Shown here: positions 48,884 through 49,868 of the stretch, piece after piece
Layout: each line of letters opens with the position of its first letter
Position numbering within the stretch: position 1 is the stretch's first letter
From: Streptomyces triticirhizae
Lineage (GTDB): Bacteria > Actinomycetota > Actinomycetes > Streptomycetales > Streptomycetaceae
Assembly (NCBI RefSeq): GCF_003696235.1
Contig: NZ_RFFJ01000017.1
Coordinates: 1-49,868, forward strand
Direction: 5' to 3'
DNA: 49,868 nucleotides
Made by a program: the position numbers and the translations under genes
The notes under the pieces: model-generated
Told to the model about the DNA's origin: nothing
Databases searched by the model: none
The model's input: the letters and a program-made list of their open reading frames with translations, nothing else

Positions 48884-49868
48884 CCGTGATCATCCGGTGC
48901 AGGCGGCGGGCGGCGTCGCGGCCGAAGCCGGGGTCGTTGAGGTGCGCGTCCACCTCGACGCGCGCCACCCGCGAGCCGGCCAGCGCCTCGCGCAGCGCGG
49001 CGAACAGGGCGCGGTCCGCGTCCGGCGCGTGGAACGGGCCGCCCGGCAGGTCGATCCCGCTGAGCCCGCGCAGCGGCACCAGCACCGTGACCGGCCCGGT
49101 GGCCGCCGCGAGCTTGGCGCCGAGCCGCCGCCCGAGTTCGGCGTTCTCCTCCGGCGTGGTGCGCATCAGCGTCACCGTCGGGTTGTGCACGAGGAGGTGG
49201 CGGTCGTGGAACGCGGCCGGAACGCTCGCCCGTGGCCCGAAGTTGACCATGTCGAGCGCGCCGAGCGAGACCACCTGCGGGATGCCCCGGGCGCCCGCCG
49301 CCTCCAGCCGGCGCGGGCCCGCGCTGAGCACGCCGCCGACCAGTTCGTCGGCGAGTTCCGTCGTGGTCAGGTCCAGCACCCCGGCGAGCCGGCCGTCGGC
49401 GGCGAGCTTCTCCAGGGCGCGCCCGCCGGCGCCCGTCGCGTGGAAGACCAGCGGCTCGTAGCCGAGGTGGAGGAGCTCGGCGCGCGCCTCGTCCACGGCC
49501 GGGGTGGTCAGGCCGAACATCGACAGGGCGACCAACGGCCGTTCCTCGCGGGGAGGTTGTGTTTCGCGGGCGCGGTGCGCGAGCGCCATCGCGGCGACGG
49601 CCGCCGCCGCGTTGCCGAAGACCTGGCGCGAGACGGAGTTCACGCCGGCGACGTCGACCACCGCGTGCATGATCGTCACATCGCTCTCCCCGACGTAGGG
49701 CGAGACGTCGCCGGAGGCCATCGTCGAGACCAGCAGCTTGGGCACGCCGACCGGCAGCGCCCGCATCGCGCCGGCGGCGACCGAGGAGCCGCCCGAGCCG
49801 CCGACGGCGCAGGCGCCGTCCAGCCGGCCCTCGGCGTGCAGGCGCGCGGCGACCACGGCGGCGCCTTC
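48867..49868 (-). CDS. Tm-1-like ATP-binding protein (UPF0261), C-terminal part
   Basis: The visible 333 residues belong to the Tm-1/UPF0261 family: GACAVGGSGGSSVAAGAMRA, LPVGVPKLLVSTMASGDVSPYVG, DVAGVNSVSRQVFGNAA, LSMFGLTTPAVD and the C-terminal PVTVLVPLRGLSGIDLPGGPF. In plants Tm-1 blocks viral replication; the bacterial role is unknown, but with the PEP-hydrolase-family protein it forms a conserved pair, also found fused. The N-terminus lies beyond the window. Its last codons fall in the heptamer repeat array. Confidence 0.92.
   Translation of the reverse strand, partial: EGAAVVAARLHAEGRLDGACAVGGSGGSSVAAGAMRALPVGVPKLLVSTMASGDVSPYVGESDVTIMHAVVDVAGVNSVSRQVFGNAAAAVAAMALAHRARETQPPREERPLVALSMFGLTTPAVDEARAELLHLGYEPLVFHATGAGGRALEKLAADGRLAGVLDLTTTELADELVGGVLSAGPRRLEAAGARGIPQVVSLGALDMVNFGPRASVPAAFHDRHLLVHNPTVTLMRTTPEENAELGRRLGAKLAAATGPVTVLVPLRGLSGIDLPGGPFHAPDADRALFAALREALAGSRVARVEVDAHLNDPGFGRDAARRLHRMITGNGQR

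Overview
The window is very GC-rich actinobacterial DNA. NrtL, DUF397/Scr1-type, DUF6879 and DUF2637 families, GTG/TTG starts and stop-start overlaps (GTGA, ATGA, TGATG) throughout point to Streptomyces or a close relative. No species is claimed.

Region 1 (1-936) is ordinary chromosome: the start of an ArgS-related NrtL gene, a single-domain response regulator overlapping it, and tRNA-Arg(CCG). Region 2 (892-14105) is a 13.2-kb integrative and conjugative element of the pSAM2 type (AICE), inserted in the tRNA 3' end and bounded by a perfect 46-bp direct repeat. It carries int, xis, rep, small spread/transfer genes, an FtsK-like tra gene, a GntR (KorSA-like) repressor, a Nudix gene in the place of pif, and an anti-sigma-type ATPase. 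Variants of one 16-bp palindrome lie at five promoter-like positions and suggest one KorSA regulon. Past a 111-bp nested palindrome sits an AT-richer cargo gene, a single-chain restriction-methylase related to type ISP enzymes but without a helicase. The native tRNA terminator was displaced to the far side of attR.

Region 3 (14.1-22 kb) is a polymorphic-toxin locus: two decayed Rhs fragments, an immunity gene, and a large WXG-like/DUF6531/YD-repeat toxin with an AHH-type nuclease tip that is frameshifted at a C7 run. A gyrB pseudogene with both ends and an internal piece damaged lies upstream. Region 4 (22-27.7 kb) holds an APH-like kinase and an arsenic locus: arsC divergent from arsR-acr3 around three 16-bp operator-like repeats, a decayed arsO-like gene, a second ArsR divergent from an FAD oxidoreductase with a Cys-Cys tail, and an ECF sigma remnant. 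Region 5 (27.7-32.7 kb) is a formylglycine-generating enzyme with two exported sulfatases. Region 6 (33-35.1 kb) is an HxlR regulator, a divergent quinone-oxidoreductase-like enzyme and a degenerate Nudix protein.

Region 7 (35.2-43.9 kb) is the most unusual part. An ATP-binding protein with two partners is divergent from an Scr1-type regulator followed by five tandem DUF397 genes. A complete graspetide RiPP operon follows (precursor tgmA, ATP-grasp ligase tgmB, PIMT-like methyltransferase tgmC), flanked on both sides by a duplicated DUF6879-XRE module. One module copy is truncated into a terminator, and the other has lost its small first gene. Region 8 (44-49.9 kb) is a VOC protein, a lipoprotein, GAPDH, a GlxA/AraC regulator, and a paired PEP-hydrolase-family and Tm-1-like gene, the last running off the window.
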